Source: GCA-002050365 sp964237235 (GTDB taxonomy: Bacteria > Acidobacteriota > Blastocatellia > Pyrinomonadales > Pyrinomonadaceae). Taken from it: DNA of 64,000 nucleotides. Positions 8,903-17,419 of the stretch are shown here, piece after piece. The notes under the pieces are model-generated. The model was not told where the DNA came from. It saw nothing but the letters and a program-made list of their open reading frames with translations, and did no database searches. The stretch spans positions 1 through 64,000 of the forward strand of contig CAXSGY010000012.1 in the NCBI GenBank assembly GCA_964237235.1, in the 5' to 3' direction. The number at the start of each line of letters is the position of its first letter. Position 1 is the stretch's first letter. The position numbers were made by a program, and so were the translations under genes.

Positions 8903-9177
8903 TAAAACAAATCCTCGTTGAGTTTTTCTTCCGAAAGAATTTCGTAGAGATTCGCCGCCGCGTCTTTGGCGACTTGTTTTTTGTCGGGAACTTCCAAAAC
9001 CTTCACGCGCGTTCGACGGTTGCCTTTTTTAATTTCAATTTCGTCGCCCGTTTTGATTTCGCGCGACGATTTCGCCTTCAAATCGTTGACTTTCACTTGA
9101 TTGGCATCACAAAATTGCTGCGCTAAACTGCGGCGCGGAATCAAACGGCTGACTTTTAAAAATAAATCGAGGCGCAT
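8902..9177 (-). CDS. S4-domain RNA-binding protein (HSP15/RqcP-like)
   Basis: 91 aa, almost all S4 domain: MRLDLFLKVSRLIPRRSLAQ is the classic alpha-L opening, then the VKVNDLKAKSSREIKTGDEIEI strand pair. Small S4 proteins of this type bind 23S rRNA or tRNA on stalled 50S subunits (HSP15 in E. coli, RqcP in Bacillus). The ATG at 9177 puts the S4 motif at residue 1; an upstream in-frame start at 9237 would translate the heptamer repeat and is rejected. The stop codon overlaps the last base of the REP-like repeat. Confidence 0.85.
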   Translation of the reverse strand: MRLDLFLKVSRLIPRRSLAQQFCDANQVKVNDLKAKSSREIKTGDEIEIKKGNRRTRVKVLEVPDKKQVAKDAAANLYEILSEEKLNEDLF

Positions 9178-9186
9178 TTTTGTTGA

Positions 9187-9257
9187 TGGTAAATGGTAAA
9201 CGGTAAGTGGTAAATGTTTGGTTTTTCCATTTACCACTTACCGTTTACCATTTACCA
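9187..9257. repeat. Heptamer array, perfect 30-bp inverted repeat
   Basis: The left arm holds four units GGTAAAT GGTAAAC GGTAAGT GGTAAAT (9188-9215). Positions 9187-9216 are exactly complementary to 9228-9257 around an 11-base loop. It fills the gap between the S4 gene's start (9177) and the SurA-like gene's stop (9267). Confidence 0.92.
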
Positions 9258-9266
9258 CTCAAAAAA

Positions 9267-10328
9267 TTATTTCTCGCTTTTCTTAACTTCAGCCTTGCGG
9301 TCGTCGGCGTAGAGAACCGGCGAAACCAGCGGGCGGTAAGTTTCGTTGATTTTGATGTAGGCATCGGCGCGGAGCGTCGTCATATATTTTTTCCGCTCGT
9401 CGGGAATGCGTTCAATGGTAATGGCTTTTCGCACTTCCTGCTCGTCAAAAAACGATTCGCTGCTGGCGTTCGCCCGCGCGTCAACGTGCAGAATTTCGAT
9501 GCCTTCGGATAATTCAATCGGTTCGGAAACGCCGCCGACCTTGACGTTTTTCAAAGGCTCGGCAAATGTTTTGTCCAAATCTTTAGCATTAAGCATCGGA
9601 ATTTTTCCTTTGCTCTGCTTCGCGTCGGGACGGTCGGAATTTTCTTCGACGAGCTTGGCAAAATCCGCGCCGCCGCGCGCCTGCGTAACAATCTGTTTGG
9701 CTTTATCGCGCACCGCCGCTTCGTCGCGTCCGGCGAAGCTCAGAAAAATTTCGCTGATCGTAATCGTTTCCGGCTTGGTAAATTTCGCTTTGTTGGCTTC
9801 GTAATAAGATTTGATATCCTTGCTGGTCAAAGCGTTATAAACTTTGCCGTCAACTTCGCGCTGCATAACCATATCTCTGGTATACTGCCGGCGCATATTT
9901 TCGCGCAAATCCTGCGGGTCAACGTTGTTCTCTTCCATCGCCTTATACAGCGCGTCGAGCGTTTTGATTTTCTCCTGTTTCATAATTTCCAGAAACCTTT
10001 GGTTGACCTGCGCTTCGACTTCGGCTTCGAGACCGTTAATTTCCTTGCCTTTTTGCAGAATTAATTCTTCGTTAATGATATTGGCGATTAATTCGCCCTG
10101 TTTGCCCTCGATTTGCGATTTGGCATCTTCGGGCGTTTTGCCTTCCTTGACAAACGAATCAATCGCGCCGCTCATCTCGCGCTTGACCTGCGAGAGCGTA
10201 ATCACGCTGTCGTTGACCTGCGCGACCACTTCGTCAATCACGCGCGCTTCGCTTTCCTGGGCGAACGCCGCCGGAACCGTCAAAATAAACAGGGCAATTA
10301 AAAAAATTGCGGAGCGAATATGTGTCAC
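9267..10328 (-). CDS. SurA-like periplasmic peptidyl-prolyl isomerase
   Basis: 353 aa with a signal peptide (1-23, ending AAFAQ). A SurA_N chaperone domain opens with VNDSVITLSQVKREM (about 35-170). One parvulin (PpiC rotamase) domain follows at about 185-285. It would assist folding of outer-membrane and periplasmic proteins. E. coli SurA has two parvulin domains, so this single-domain form resembles those of acidobacteria and delta-proteobacteria. The start is GTG at 10328, supported by an AGGAG seven bases upstream. It is the promoter-proximal gene of a pair with the S4 protein, though a heptamer repeat separates them. Confidence 0.9.
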   Translation of the reverse strand: MTHIRSAIFLIALFILTVPAAFAQESEARVIDEVVAQVNDSVITLSQVKREMSGAIDSFVKEGKTPEDAKSQIEGKQGELIANIINEELILQKGKEINGLEAEVEAQVNQRFLEIMKQEKIKTLDALYKAMEENNVDPQDLRENMRRQYTRDMVMQREVDGKVYNALTSKDIKSYYEANKAKFTKPETITISEIFLSFAGRDEAAVRDKAKQIVTQARGGADFAKLVEENSDRPDAKQSKGKIPMLNAKDLDKTFAEPLKNVKVGGVSEPIELSEGIEILHVDARANASSESFFDEQEVRKAITIERIPDERKKYMTTLRADAYIKINETYRPLVSPVLYADDRKAEVKKSEK

Positions 10329-10517
10329 TTTTGTACTCCTTAAAAATCTTAAAAACTTAAATGAAATATATTAAATTTATTGAATGGTTTGTGCAACTTG
10401 CAGATTTTGATGCCGAAAAAACCGTTCGAGTTTGTCCGGCGTTTTAAATCGGGAATAAAAAACGATTCAAACTTTTAAAGTAATAACGGCTTTTTCCCGC
10501 AAAAGCGTGCTTCACAA

Positions 10518-11183
10518 ATGAAAAAACTTTGTCCAAACTGCCGTCTGACCAACTTCGCCCACGCGCCGGAATGCGTCCGCTGCCGGTTTTCATTGGTCGA
10601 AACGTCAAATTCAGCAAATAAGGCTGACAATGCGCCCTCGAAATCGAAATTTTGGCGGCGGGCAGCGATTTGCGTCGCGGTTTGCATTCTGACGCTGTTC
10701 GGATTTTATCTTTCGATGCTTTTGACCGCCGCAAAGCTCAAATACGAAGAAAAACAACAAATTTGGGCAGCCGTAAAGGTATTGGAGGAAAAAGGTTTCG
10801 ACCGCGAGACTTTTCTCCTTAAATATCTGACGAGCTTTCGCGCCAACGATAACTGGCTGAACGCTTCGACGCGGCTCGAAAACGCCTACGCGGCGACGAA
10901 TTTTCCGTTCGAGATAATGACCGTTTACCCGGATTTTTTCACCTACGCGCTCGACGACACCGAACGCGCCGCAATTTTGCTGCACGAAGCGCAGCACTTA
11001 AAGGGCGCGGACGAAAAAGAAGCCTACGAATTCGTCTGGCGCAACCGCCGAAAACTCGGCTGGACCGGGGAAAAATACGGAAACTCGGTCGTCTGGCGCA
11101 ACGTCCGCCGCCAGACTCAGGAATTCGCGCCGAATCTTTTCGCCTGCGACCAAAATGTAGCTGCCGACTGCACAGAACAATAA
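10518..11183 (+). CDS. Zinc-ribbon membrane protein with HExxH motif
   Basis: 221 aa. The N-terminus is a zinc-ribbon (CPNC at Cys5/Cys8 and CVRC at Cys19/Cys22). One transmembrane helix (about 47-70) follows, then a globular domain with LLHEAQHLKG (His156, Glu157, His160), which fits a zincin active site, and acidic residues (EKEAYEF) about 10 residues on that could give the third ligand. The protein could be a membrane-bound metallopeptidase with a cytosolic zinc-ribbon; I know no named family of this architecture, and activity is inference. The stop codon sits at the edge of a heptamer-type repeat. Confidence 0.7.
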   Translation: MKKLCPNCRLTNFAHAPECVRCRFSLVETSNSANKADNAPSKSKFWRRAAICVAVCILTLFGFYLSMLLTAAKLKYEEKQQIWAAVKVLEEKGFDRETFLLKYLTSFRANDNWLNASTRLENAYAATNFPFEIMTVYPDFFTYALDDTERAAILLHEAQHLKGADEKEAYEFVWRNRRKLGWTGEKYGNSVVWRNVRRQTQEFAPNLFACDQNVAADCTEQ

Positions 11184-11189
11184 AGTGAA

Positions 11190-11264
11190 AAAGTGAAAAT
11201 GTGGAAAAGTGAAAAAGTTGGCAGCAAAACGGGTGACCTCTTCACTTTTCCACATTTTCACTTT
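11190..11264. repeat. GTGAAAA-type array, perfect 24-bp inverted repeat
   Basis: Positions 11190-11213 (AAAGTGAAAATGTGG...) are exactly complementary to 11241-11264 across 27 bp; repeat-like sequence continues to 11282. The unit is close to GTG(G)AAAA with 7-9 bp spacing. The array contains the stop codon of lpxK (11242-11244) and begins a few bases after the stop of the zinc-ribbon gene. Confidence 0.88.
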
Positions 11265-12318
11265 TCCACATTTTCACTTTCAGTAACATTTCCCGAAACT
11301 TGATTTCGTCGTCGAAAATCATCTCGCTTTCGGCGACGAAGCAGGGCAGCTCGATTTTTAAGTTCGTCAATTTAATGGCATCTTTGGCGGTCGTTAAAAG
11401 AATTTTCGCGCCGCATTCAACGGCTTTGTTTGTAATGCTTTCAATGTCTCGGAGCGTGTAAAAATGATGATCGGGAAATTTTCGCGCGGCGGCGACGTTG
11501 AAATTTTCCTGCTTTAACTGCGCGAAAAAATTGTTCGGATTACCGAGCGCGCAAAAGGCGAAGGCTTTTAGTTGGCGTTGACTTTTCGCGCTTTCCGCGT
11601 TTCGCGGCGTTCTCGATTCTTCGTTTTTCAACGCTTTCGGCTGGAAGTCCTCTAAACGAATCAATCGCGAAATGCGATTTTTCGTCACAAAAATCGGACA
11701 GCGCGAATTATATTTAGAAATTTCCAGCCTTAAATCGGAAATGTTTTCCGCCAGATTCGCGCGGCTGACGACAATCGCATCGGCGCGCTTTAAGTTGGCG
11801 AGCGGTTCGCGCAAAATGCCGAACGGTAAAGTCTTTCCGTTGCCGAACGGATTCGTCGCGTCAATTAAAACGATGTCCAAATCGCGCCGCGCACGGCGGT
11901 GCTGAAAAGCGTCGTCCAAAACAAACACGGTAGTTTGAAACGTTTCACGCGCCCATTTTCCCGCCGCAACGCGGTTTGCATCGGCTATCACGACGGCTTT
12001 TCCCAAAAGTCGGCGGGCAAGCTCCGAAGGCTCGTCGCCGGCTTGTTTCGCGTCAATTAAAATTTGTTCGCCGTCAGAAACAACGGCTCTCGTTTTCGCG
12101 TTTTCGCGTCCGTAACCGCGCGTCAAGACGCAAACTCGCGCGCCTTCGCCTGCCAGCATTTCGGCGATCAACGCGACGAGCGGCGTTTTTCCCGTGCCGC
12201 CGACGGTAATATTCCCGACGCTAAACGTCGGAACGCCGAGCGAAACAGATTTAAAGATTTCTTTTTCGTAAAGCGCGTTGCGGAAATTCGTAATCGCGCC
12301 GTAAATACCGGAAATCAT
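11242..12318 (-). CDS. lpxK: Tetraacyldisaccharide 4'-kinase LpxK
   Basis: Phosphorylates the 4' position of the lipid A precursor at the inner membrane, so the host makes lipopolysaccharide. 358 aa, a normal length. The N-terminal SVGNITVGGTGKTP P-loop (about 33-47), the VLTRGYGR motif and the VLDDAFQHRR motif (DD plus QHR) are diagnostic of LpxK. Repeat-like sequence covers the final dozen codons, so the C-terminal residues KVKMWKSENVEK are translated heptamer array and are not conserved sequence. The ATG at 12318 abuts another array. It lies downstream of trpG and trpD on the same strand. Confidence 0.95.
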   Translation of the reverse strand: MISGIYGAITNFRNALYEKEIFKSVSLGVPTFSVGNITVGGTGKTPLVALIAEMLAGEGARVCVLTRGYGRENAKTRAVVSDGEQILIDAKQAGDEPSELARRLLGKAVVIADANRVAAGKWARETFQTTVFVLDDAFQHRRARRDLDIVLIDATNPFGNGKTLPFGILREPLANLKRADAIVVSRANLAENISDLRLEISKYNSRCPIFVTKNRISRLIRLEDFQPKALKNEESRTPRNAESAKSQRQLKAFAFCALGNPNNFFAQLKQENFNVAAARKFPDHHFYTLRDIESITNKAVECGAKILLTTAKDAIKLTNLKIELPCFVAESEMIFDDEIKFREMLLKVKMWKSENVEK

Positions 12319-12320
12319 AT

Positions 12321-12391
12321 TGAAAAATGGAAAACGGAAAATGAAAAATTAAATTCTAAACCATTTTCCATTTTCCGTTTTCCATTTTTCA
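12321..12391. repeat. Heptamer array, perfect 23-bp inverted repeat
   Basis: Units GAAAAAT GGAAAAC GGAAAAT GAAAAAT (12322-12349). Positions 12321-12343 are exactly complementary to 12369-12391. It fills the lpxK-trpD gap: it begins 3 bp from the lpxK start and its last three bases are the trpD stop codon. Confidence 0.9.
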
Positions 12392-13477
12392 TTTGTTTTT
12401 GTTCGTCGCCTGAATCACGCGTTCAAGCTTAACTTGCGCCGAATGACTGTCAATGCTTTTTTCGGCGAGGCGGGCAGCTTGAATCGGCTTGTCGGCAAAG
12501 CCGCCGACGAGCAGCGCGGCGGCGGCGTTTAAGATGATGAGCGAACGCGCTTCGTCACGGCGGCGGCTGTCGAGAACTTCGCTGATGATTTTCGCGCTTT
12601 GTTCGGGCGTGTCGGCTTTTAAATGCTCGATATTGGCGCGGTGCAAGCCGAAATCTTCGGGAGAAAGCCTGAAGAATCTGATTTTGTTGGCGTAAACTTC
12701 GGCGACTAATGTATCGCCCGCCAATGTAAATTCGTCCAAACCGTCGGTGCCGTGAACGACCCACGCGGTTTCCGTACCGAGCAGCGCGAGTGCCTGCGCC
12801 ATCGGTTCGATTAAGGATTTATGCCACACGCCGACGATTTGTTTCGGCGCGCTCGCCGGATTTGACAGAACGCCTAAGAGATTCAAACAACTGCGGATGC
12901 CGAGATTGCTGCGAATCGTGCCGACGCGCTTTAACGCCGGATGAAATTTCGGCGCGAACATAAAACCGATGCCCGCGCCGTCCAGACAAGTTTTCGCTGT
13001 CTCCGGCTCGCCCGACACTTTAACTCCAAGTTTCGCAAGCACTTCCGCGCTTCCCGTAGTACTTAAAACGGCGCGGCTGACGTGTTTGGCGACCGGCAAG
13101 CCCGCGCCCGCGATGACGAACGCGGCGGCGGTCGAGACGTTGAAAGTCTTCGCCGGACTCGAACCGGTTCCGGCGGTGTCTATAAAATTAAGATGACGCG
13201 TTTTAAATTTAACGGCTTTTTCCCGCACAACGCGCGTCATTCCGGCAAGCTCGACGAAGGTTTCGCCTTTGGCGGTCAGAGCGGCTAACGCGCCGGCGAT
13301 TTGCTGCGGATAAGTATCAGCGTCGGTTAGAATGCGGAAAAATTCCGCCGCTTCTTCAAACGACAAATCTTCGCCGCGCACGAGGCGATTCAGAAACGGG
13401 TAGAGCGGCGTGTCTGCTTTCGGATTGGTGGCGGCGGTCGGCGCATCGAGCAGCCATTTTGTTTTCGGTGTCAGCAT
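12389..13477 (-). CDS. trpD: Anthranilate phosphoribosyltransferase TrpD
   Basis: Transfers phosphoribose from PRPP to anthranilate in tryptophan synthesis. 362 aa with the family fold. The glycine-rich PRPP loop reads GTGSSPAKTFNVST (103-116) where most TrpD proteins have GTGGDG..TFNIST, and the second motif reads KHVSRAVLSTTGSAEVL (from 131) instead of KHGNRA.SS..GSADVL. The anthranilate-site signatures IRSNLGIRSCLNLLGVLSNP and VVHGTDGLDE are present. The substitutions may be a lineage variant rather than loss of function. trpG lies directly upstream on the same strand, which supports the call. The stop codon is the last three bases of a heptamer array, and another array lies just before the start. 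Confidence 0.9.
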   Translation of the reverse strand: MLTPKTKWLLDAPTAATNPKADTPLYPFLNRLVRGEDLSFEEAAEFFRILTDADTYPQQIAGALAALTAKGETFVELAGMTRVVREKAVKFKTRHLNFIDTAGTGSSPAKTFNVSTAAAFVIAGAGLPVAKHVSRAVLSTTGSAEVLAKLGVKVSGEPETAKTCLDGAGIGFMFAPKFHPALKRVGTIRSNLGIRSCLNLLGVLSNPASAPKQIVGVWHKSLIEPMAQALALLGTETAWVVHGTDGLDEFTLAGDTLVAEVYANKIRFFRLSPEDFGLHRANIEHLKADTPEQSAKIISEVLDSRRRDEARSLIILNAAAALLVGGFADKPIQAARLAEKSIDSHSAQVKLERVIQATNKNK

Positions 13478-13485
13478 ATTTCGGT

Positions 13486-13520
13486 CGTAAATCGTGAATT
13501 GTGAAACGTGAATCGTTATT
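13486..13520. repeat. Heptamer array, five units, single arm
   Basis: Exactly five 7-bp units: CGTAAAT CGTGAAT TGTGAAA CGTGAAT CGTTATT. No inverted partner is seen nearby. It lies in the trpG-trpD gap, nine bases upstream of the trpD start. Confidence 0.75.
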
Positions 13521-13607
13521 TATCAAAAATAGTTTTAAAGATTGAGTTTTTGCGAACAAGAGAATCTAAGCGGAGAAATCTTCAACACGTTTCCTTTAGA
13601 TACTATC

Positions 13608-14174
13608 TCAAATGTTTAGAAAGTTTTGCAAGAGTTTTTTGCCAGCGGGTGTCAGGATTGATTCGGGGTGAAACTGTACGCCTTCGATTTTGTAAGTTTT
13701 ATGCCGCATCGCCATAATCAAACCGTCGGGCGACGCGGCGGAAATTTCCAGACATTCGGGCAAAGATTCGCGCTCGACGATCAGCGAATGATAACGTCCG
13801 GCTTGGAAATTGTTTTCGACGTTTTTGAAGATGGTTTTGCCGTCGTGCGCGATTTCGACCGGCTTGCCGTGAACCGGAAACGGCGCGCGCACGACGCGTC
13901 CGCCGAAAAATTGTCCGATTGCCTGATGTCCGAGACATACGCCGAAAATCGGCAGTTTCGTGCCGAATTTCTCCAAAACTTCGAGCGAAACGCCTGCGTC
14001 GTCGGGCGTTCCCGGTCCGGGCGAAATCAAGATTTTATCCGGTTTGATCCCGGTTTCGATTTCGTCGAGCGAAACTTCATCGTTGCGCCGAATAATCATC
14101 TCCGCGCCGAGTTCGCCTAGATACTGCACGAGGTTATAAGTGAACGAATCGTAATTGTCTATGACGAGAAGCAT
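13608..14174 (-). CDS. trpG: Anthranilate/aminodeoxychorismate synthase glutaminase subunit
   Basis: 188-aa class I glutamine amidotransferase that supplies ammonia to chorismate-using synthases. The catalytic triad is visible: Cys80 (FGVCLGHQ), His168 and Glu170 (QFHPESIL). LISPGPGTP and the N-terminal IDNYDSFTYNLVQYL are typical of TrpG/PabA. It is followed by trpD, so the tryptophan role is favoured; many bacteria use one subunit for both folate and tryptophan. No trpE/pabB is in the window. Confidence 0.93.
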   Translation of the reverse strand: MLLVIDNYDSFTYNLVQYLGELGAEMIIRRNDEVSLDEIETGIKPDKILISPGPGTPDDAGVSLEVLEKFGTKLPIFGVCLGHQAIGQFFGGRVVRAPFPVHGKPVEIAHDGKTIFKNVENNFQAGRYHSLIVERESLPECLEISAASPDGLIMAMRHKTYKIEGVQFHPESILTPAGKKLLQNFLNI

Positions 14175-14388
14175 TCTTAAATTCCAGATTTCAGATTGCG
14201 GATTTTAGGTTTCAATTCCAGATTCCGAATCCTGAATTCACAATCGAAAGTTAAATGTTATAATCTAATCTGTCCAAGTCTTTTAGATAAACTTGGACTT
14301 TCAAATTTTAAACTATCAGATTTTCCCGCAAAACGGTTAAAGCCGCGAAACGAAAATCCGGAATTTGGAATTTGGAATCTGGAATCTT
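14175..14388. repeat. Heptamer arrays flanking the dnaJ promoter
   Basis: The right arm is four exact 7-bp units, GGAATTT GGAATTT GGAATCT GGAATCT (14360-14387), ending three bases before the dnaJ ATG. The left arm (about 14178-14240), read on the minus strand, is a degenerate 7-bp series of the GGAATCT/GAATTCA type. The arms are imperfectly complementary across about 120 bp that carry the dnaJ promoter. Confidence 0.7.
14237..14264 (+). promoter_or_regulatory. Putative sigma-70 promoter of dnaJ
   Basis: TTCACA (14237-14242, 5/6 to consensus), a 16-bp spacer and TATAAT (14259-14264, 6/6). It lies 127 bp upstream of the dnaJ ATG. A GGA from the last heptamer unit, seven bases before the ATG, is the only candidate ribosome site. 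Confidence 0.6.
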
Positions 14389-14390
14389 TT

Positions 14391-15491
14391 ATGAGCAAAC
14401 GCGATTATTACGAAATTTTAGAAATTACACGAACCGCCACCGACACGGAAATCAAGACGGCATACCGCAAACTGGCGATTAAATATCACCCGGACAAAAA
14501 CCCGGACGATCACACGGCGGAGGAAAAATTTAAGGAAGCGGCGGAAGCCTACGCAATTTTGTCCGACGCGCAAAAACGTGCTTCCTATGACCGTTTCGGA
14601 CATCAGGGAGTCGGCGCGGGCGCGGGCGGCGCGGGTTTTTCCAATATCGAAGACATTTTCGACCTTTTCAACTTCGGCGATATGTTCGGCGGTCAAAGCC
14701 GCACGTCGAGCCGCACGGCAGCCCAGCGCGGCGCGGATTTGCGCTATGATTTAGAAATAACTTTAGAAGAAGCCGCGCTCGGCAAAGAAGAAAAATTGGT
14801 GATTCCGCGCCTCGAACGATGCGACGAATGCGACGGCAAAGGAACGGAAAAGGGAACCGAGCCGCAAAGCTGCGACACCTGCAAAGGCAGCGGGCAGACG
14901 CGCTATCAGCAGGGCTTTTTCTCGGTGATGCGAACTTGCCCGACGTGCGGCGGGCGCGGACAAATTATCAAAAATCCGTGCAAAAAATGTCGCGGCGCGG
15001 GACGCATCGAAAAAGAAAAAACGCTCGAAATAAAAATTCCGGCGGGCGTTGAAACCGGCTCGCGTCTGCGAGTCAACGGCGAAGGCGAAGCGGGCGCGAA
15101 CGGCGGACAGCAGGGCGATTTATTCGTCGTCATTCACGTCGCCGAACACGAAACGTTTGAACGACAGGGCGCGAATCTTTATTCCGCCGCGCCGGTTACG
15201 TTTGCCCAAGCCGCGTTGGGAGCGGAGATCAAAGTCAAAACGCTCGACGGCGAAGAAGAGTTAAAAATTCCGGCGGGAACGCAGACCGGCACGGTTTTTC
15301 GCGTCAGATCCAAAGGAATGCCCGCGCTCGGCGGCAAAGGTCGCGGCGATTTGTTCGTCGCCGTCACTTTGATTACGCCGAAATCTCTCACCAAAGAACA
15401 GCGCAAAATACTGGAACAACTCGCCGAAATCGAAGACGTGGATTTTCAGGACGAAAGTTTTATGGATAAGGTGCGGAATATTTTCGGCTGA
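14391..15491 (+). CDS. dnaJ: Chaperone DnaJ (HSP40)
   Basis: Co-chaperone that stimulates DnaK ATPase and delivers unfolded clients. 366 aa with complete domain order: J domain (1-70, HPD in KYHPDKNPDD), G/F linker (about 75-115), zinc domain with four CxxCxGxG motifs (CDECDGKG, CDTCKGSG, CPTCGGRG, CKKCRGAG; about 143-208) and the C-terminal substrate-binding domain. The ATG at 14391 was chosen because MSKRDYYEIL is the canonical start; the open frame upstream is translated repeat. No grpE or dnaK is in the window. The 3' end overlaps a convergent gene by 32 bp. Confidence 0.96.
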   Translation: MSKRDYYEILEITRTATDTEIKTAYRKLAIKYHPDKNPDDHTAEEKFKEAAEAYAILSDAQKRASYDRFGHQGVGAGAGGAGFSNIEDIFDLFNFGDMFGGQSRTSSRTAAQRGADLRYDLEITLEEAALGKEEKLVIPRLERCDECDGKGTEKGTEPQSCDTCKGSGQTRYQQGFFSVMRTCPTCGGRGQIIKNPCKKCRGAGRIEKEKTLEIKIPAGVETGSRLRVNGEGEAGANGGQQGDLFVVIHVAEHETFERQGANLYSAAPVTFAQAALGAEIKVKTLDGEEELKIPAGTQTGTVFRVRSKGMPALGGKGRGDLFVAVTLITPKSLTKEQRKILEQLAEIEDVDFQDESFMDKVRNIFG

Positions 15492-16140
15492 TTGTTATTT
15501 CTATCTTTGGCAATTTTTCCCGGCTTGCTTTGTAGGTCAAAAGCAAGCCTTCGATAATTAAAATAGTTGAGGCGAGAATAACAATATTGATAAAGCCAAT
15601 AGTCGAGTCTCCTCTGATTGACGCAACTATGTGCAGATATTGGAGAAGTAAGATTACAAATGAGGCGATTCCGGCAATTAACTTCAAAATTCCGAAAACG
15701 GTTTTTGCCGGACTTAAATAAGTAACCGCTTGCAATATCAAAAATGCCGTGATTATTTCTAAGGACGCTATCAGGGGCAATAAACTTTTCCAGATGTTGA
15801 TTGAAATTTTCAGGAATTCAAGCCCGAACAATAACAAGAATAAATTACTGCCGAAGGCTGCCGGAAAGATGATATTTTTTCCTCTAATGTCGAAAAAACT
15901 GAAAATAACGGCTGCAAACAAAAATACACAAGCGCAAATCATCGGATAAAAGAAAAAATCGGTGAGAATAATATAAATAGATTTCGTATTAGAAAGCAGC
16001 ATTGCCGACATTAATGCAAAAATAATTCCGACAAATATAAACGACAACCAACACATCAATTTTCTCGGAAAATTAAAAACCGTCCAACCGATTGTCATCA
16101 GTAAACTTATGATAATTGCGCTGATTATAAATTCTTCCAT
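15460..16140 (-). CDS. Hypothetical polytopic membrane protein
   Basis: 226 aa, very hydrophobic, rich in Ile/Leu/Phe, with about seven membrane segments. No motif recognised. The base composition is more AT-rich than the flanking genes, as in the next gene and the broken DUF6402 gene upstream, so the three may have been acquired together. The 3' end overlaps dnaJ by 32 bp in the convergent orientation. AGAG lies about nine bases before the ATG. Confidence 0.65.
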   Translation of the reverse strand: MEEFIISAIIISLLMTIGWTVFNFPRKLMCWLSFIFVGIIFALMSAMLLSNTKSIYIILTDFFFYPMICACVFLFAAVIFSFFDIRGKNIIFPAAFGSNLFLLLFGLEFLKISINIWKSLLPLIASLEIITAFLILQAVTYLSPAKTVFGILKLIAGIASFVILLLQYLHIVASIRGDSTIGFINIVILASTILIIEGLLLTYKASREKLPKIEITISRKYSAPYP

Positions 16141-16221
16141 TGGTTTTTGCTCTTTCAGTCGAAGGAAACTGTGCGTTAAAATGGAACAACAAACACCTCC
16201 GGCAGGTTAATCAGCATAACT

Positions 16222-16791
16222 TTAAGACAATTCTTTTTTGCTCGAAGTCAGACCTATCAGCGAAATGCCGATCAGCAAATATGAAATAACTATCAGGTAA
16301 GCCGCCGTTCCCAAGTGAAAATATGGTTTGTAGAGGGTCGCATCTTGATAAAAACCAAAAGCCAGAATCGGAACGGCGAGTAAAATAAAGACGCTCCCCG
16401 TTCGCAGGAAATATCTTGTCGCTTTCCGCTTTATCGTCTGCTTCCATATTTTACGAATCAGGAAAATCGAGATTACAATCGTCAGCCAGCCGATTGACAG
16501 CGGTATCGAGCGGACAACTTTTTTGACGGCTTGATGTAAATAATCTTCATATCTGTAGACATCCCTTTCATCGGTATATTTGGAAGGATACTTGATTACA
16601 TTGGCGAGTTCGTTTGTCTCGAACAAAGGATCGAGAACTATCTGTGCGTGTCTGAGTAGAGCCGGTTCCCAAACTTTCACTTCGCTGCCGTCGCTGCCTA
16701 ATGTCATTTGACTCGGAATCGTATTTCCGAAAAAAGACAAAACAAACAGCAAAACTCCCAAAAGATAAATTGACAGATAAATTTTTCTCAT
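16222..16791 (-). CDS. Hypothetical membrane protein
   Basis: 189 aa with an N-terminal hydrophobic segment (5-25), a polar domain of about 75 residues and three more membrane helices (about 98-115, 130-150, 155-180). No family recognised. It lies 25 bp downstream of the broken DUF6402-like gene on the same strand and 81 bp before the next membrane protein, so it is probably part of one accessory block. Polymorphic-toxin loci often carry such small membrane proteins as immunity genes; that is inference from context only. Confidence 0.6.
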   Translation of the reverse strand: MRKIYLSIYLLGVLLFVLSFFGNTIPSQMTLGSDGSEVKVWEPALLRHAQIVLDPLFETNELANVIKYPSKYTDERDVYRYEDYLHQAVKKVVRSIPLSIGWLTIVISIFLIRKIWKQTIKRKATRYFLRTGSVFILLAVPILAFGFYQDATLYKPYFHLGTAAYLIVISYLLIGISLIGLTSSKKELS

Positions 16792-16816
16792 AATTCAAAA
16801 ATACGACTTTACGCCG

Positions 16817-17419
16817 CTAAAATGGAACGACAAACACATCCGGCGGATTAAGCCGCGTCACTTTGATGTCGGAATAAACCAGAAAATCGCCGCCTTTATT
16901 ATGAGTCTTGCGCCATTCATTAAGGCTGTCGTTAGTTACCAATCCAACACCATCTTTCCAATATCCTAGAGGCTGGTCTTTACAACCATTGCATCCCGGA
17001 TAGTAATAAGGTGTGTCGTCATTAAGAAAATCGTATGTCTCTTTGGCATAAACCCCGACTTCCTCAACCGTTACCTCAATGCCGTTCGGCGTATATTTCG
17101 CTTCGCCTTTGATCGCTAGATGAAGATTAAAATCCTTAATCGCTGCCGTCAGTCCGTCTGGTTTCAAATAAGCCGCCAAACTGTTTCGAGTAACGTCTCT
17201 ATGCTGAACATAAACCTCTTCAATCGCAACGACATTTGATGAAGTTAAATCGCCGAATTTAATCGCTCTTTCCCGATTCGCCTGAACTCGTGTGGTTATT
17301 CCTATTCTCGCAAGCATTTTGCCAATCGCGGCTTTAGCAAATGGGGTAAGCCACATTTTGTTGTTTATCAGCTCATTATATGCAGGTTCTGCCCAATCAG
17401 TATTTAAAACCAAATTCAT
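16817..17419 (-). pseudogene. C-terminal fragment of the DUF6402-like gene
   Basis: 200-codon open frame beginning MNLVLNTDWAEPAYNEL. The first six residues are probably an artefact, because true homology should enter at DWAEPAYN after the frameshift near 17399. It contains a CNGC pair and the KTHNKGGDFLVYSDIKV segment. It overlaps the upstream fragment by 23 bp in another frame. Confidence 0.6.

Noticed and set aside
9178..9237. N-terminal 20-residue extension of the S4 protein
   Set aside because: It would translate the heptamer repeat (text such as LPLTVYHLP); the S4 motif begins at the ATG at 9177.
14196..14390. 65-residue extension of DnaJ
   Set aside because: It lies in repeat arms and the promoter region; the canonical DnaJ start is at 14391.
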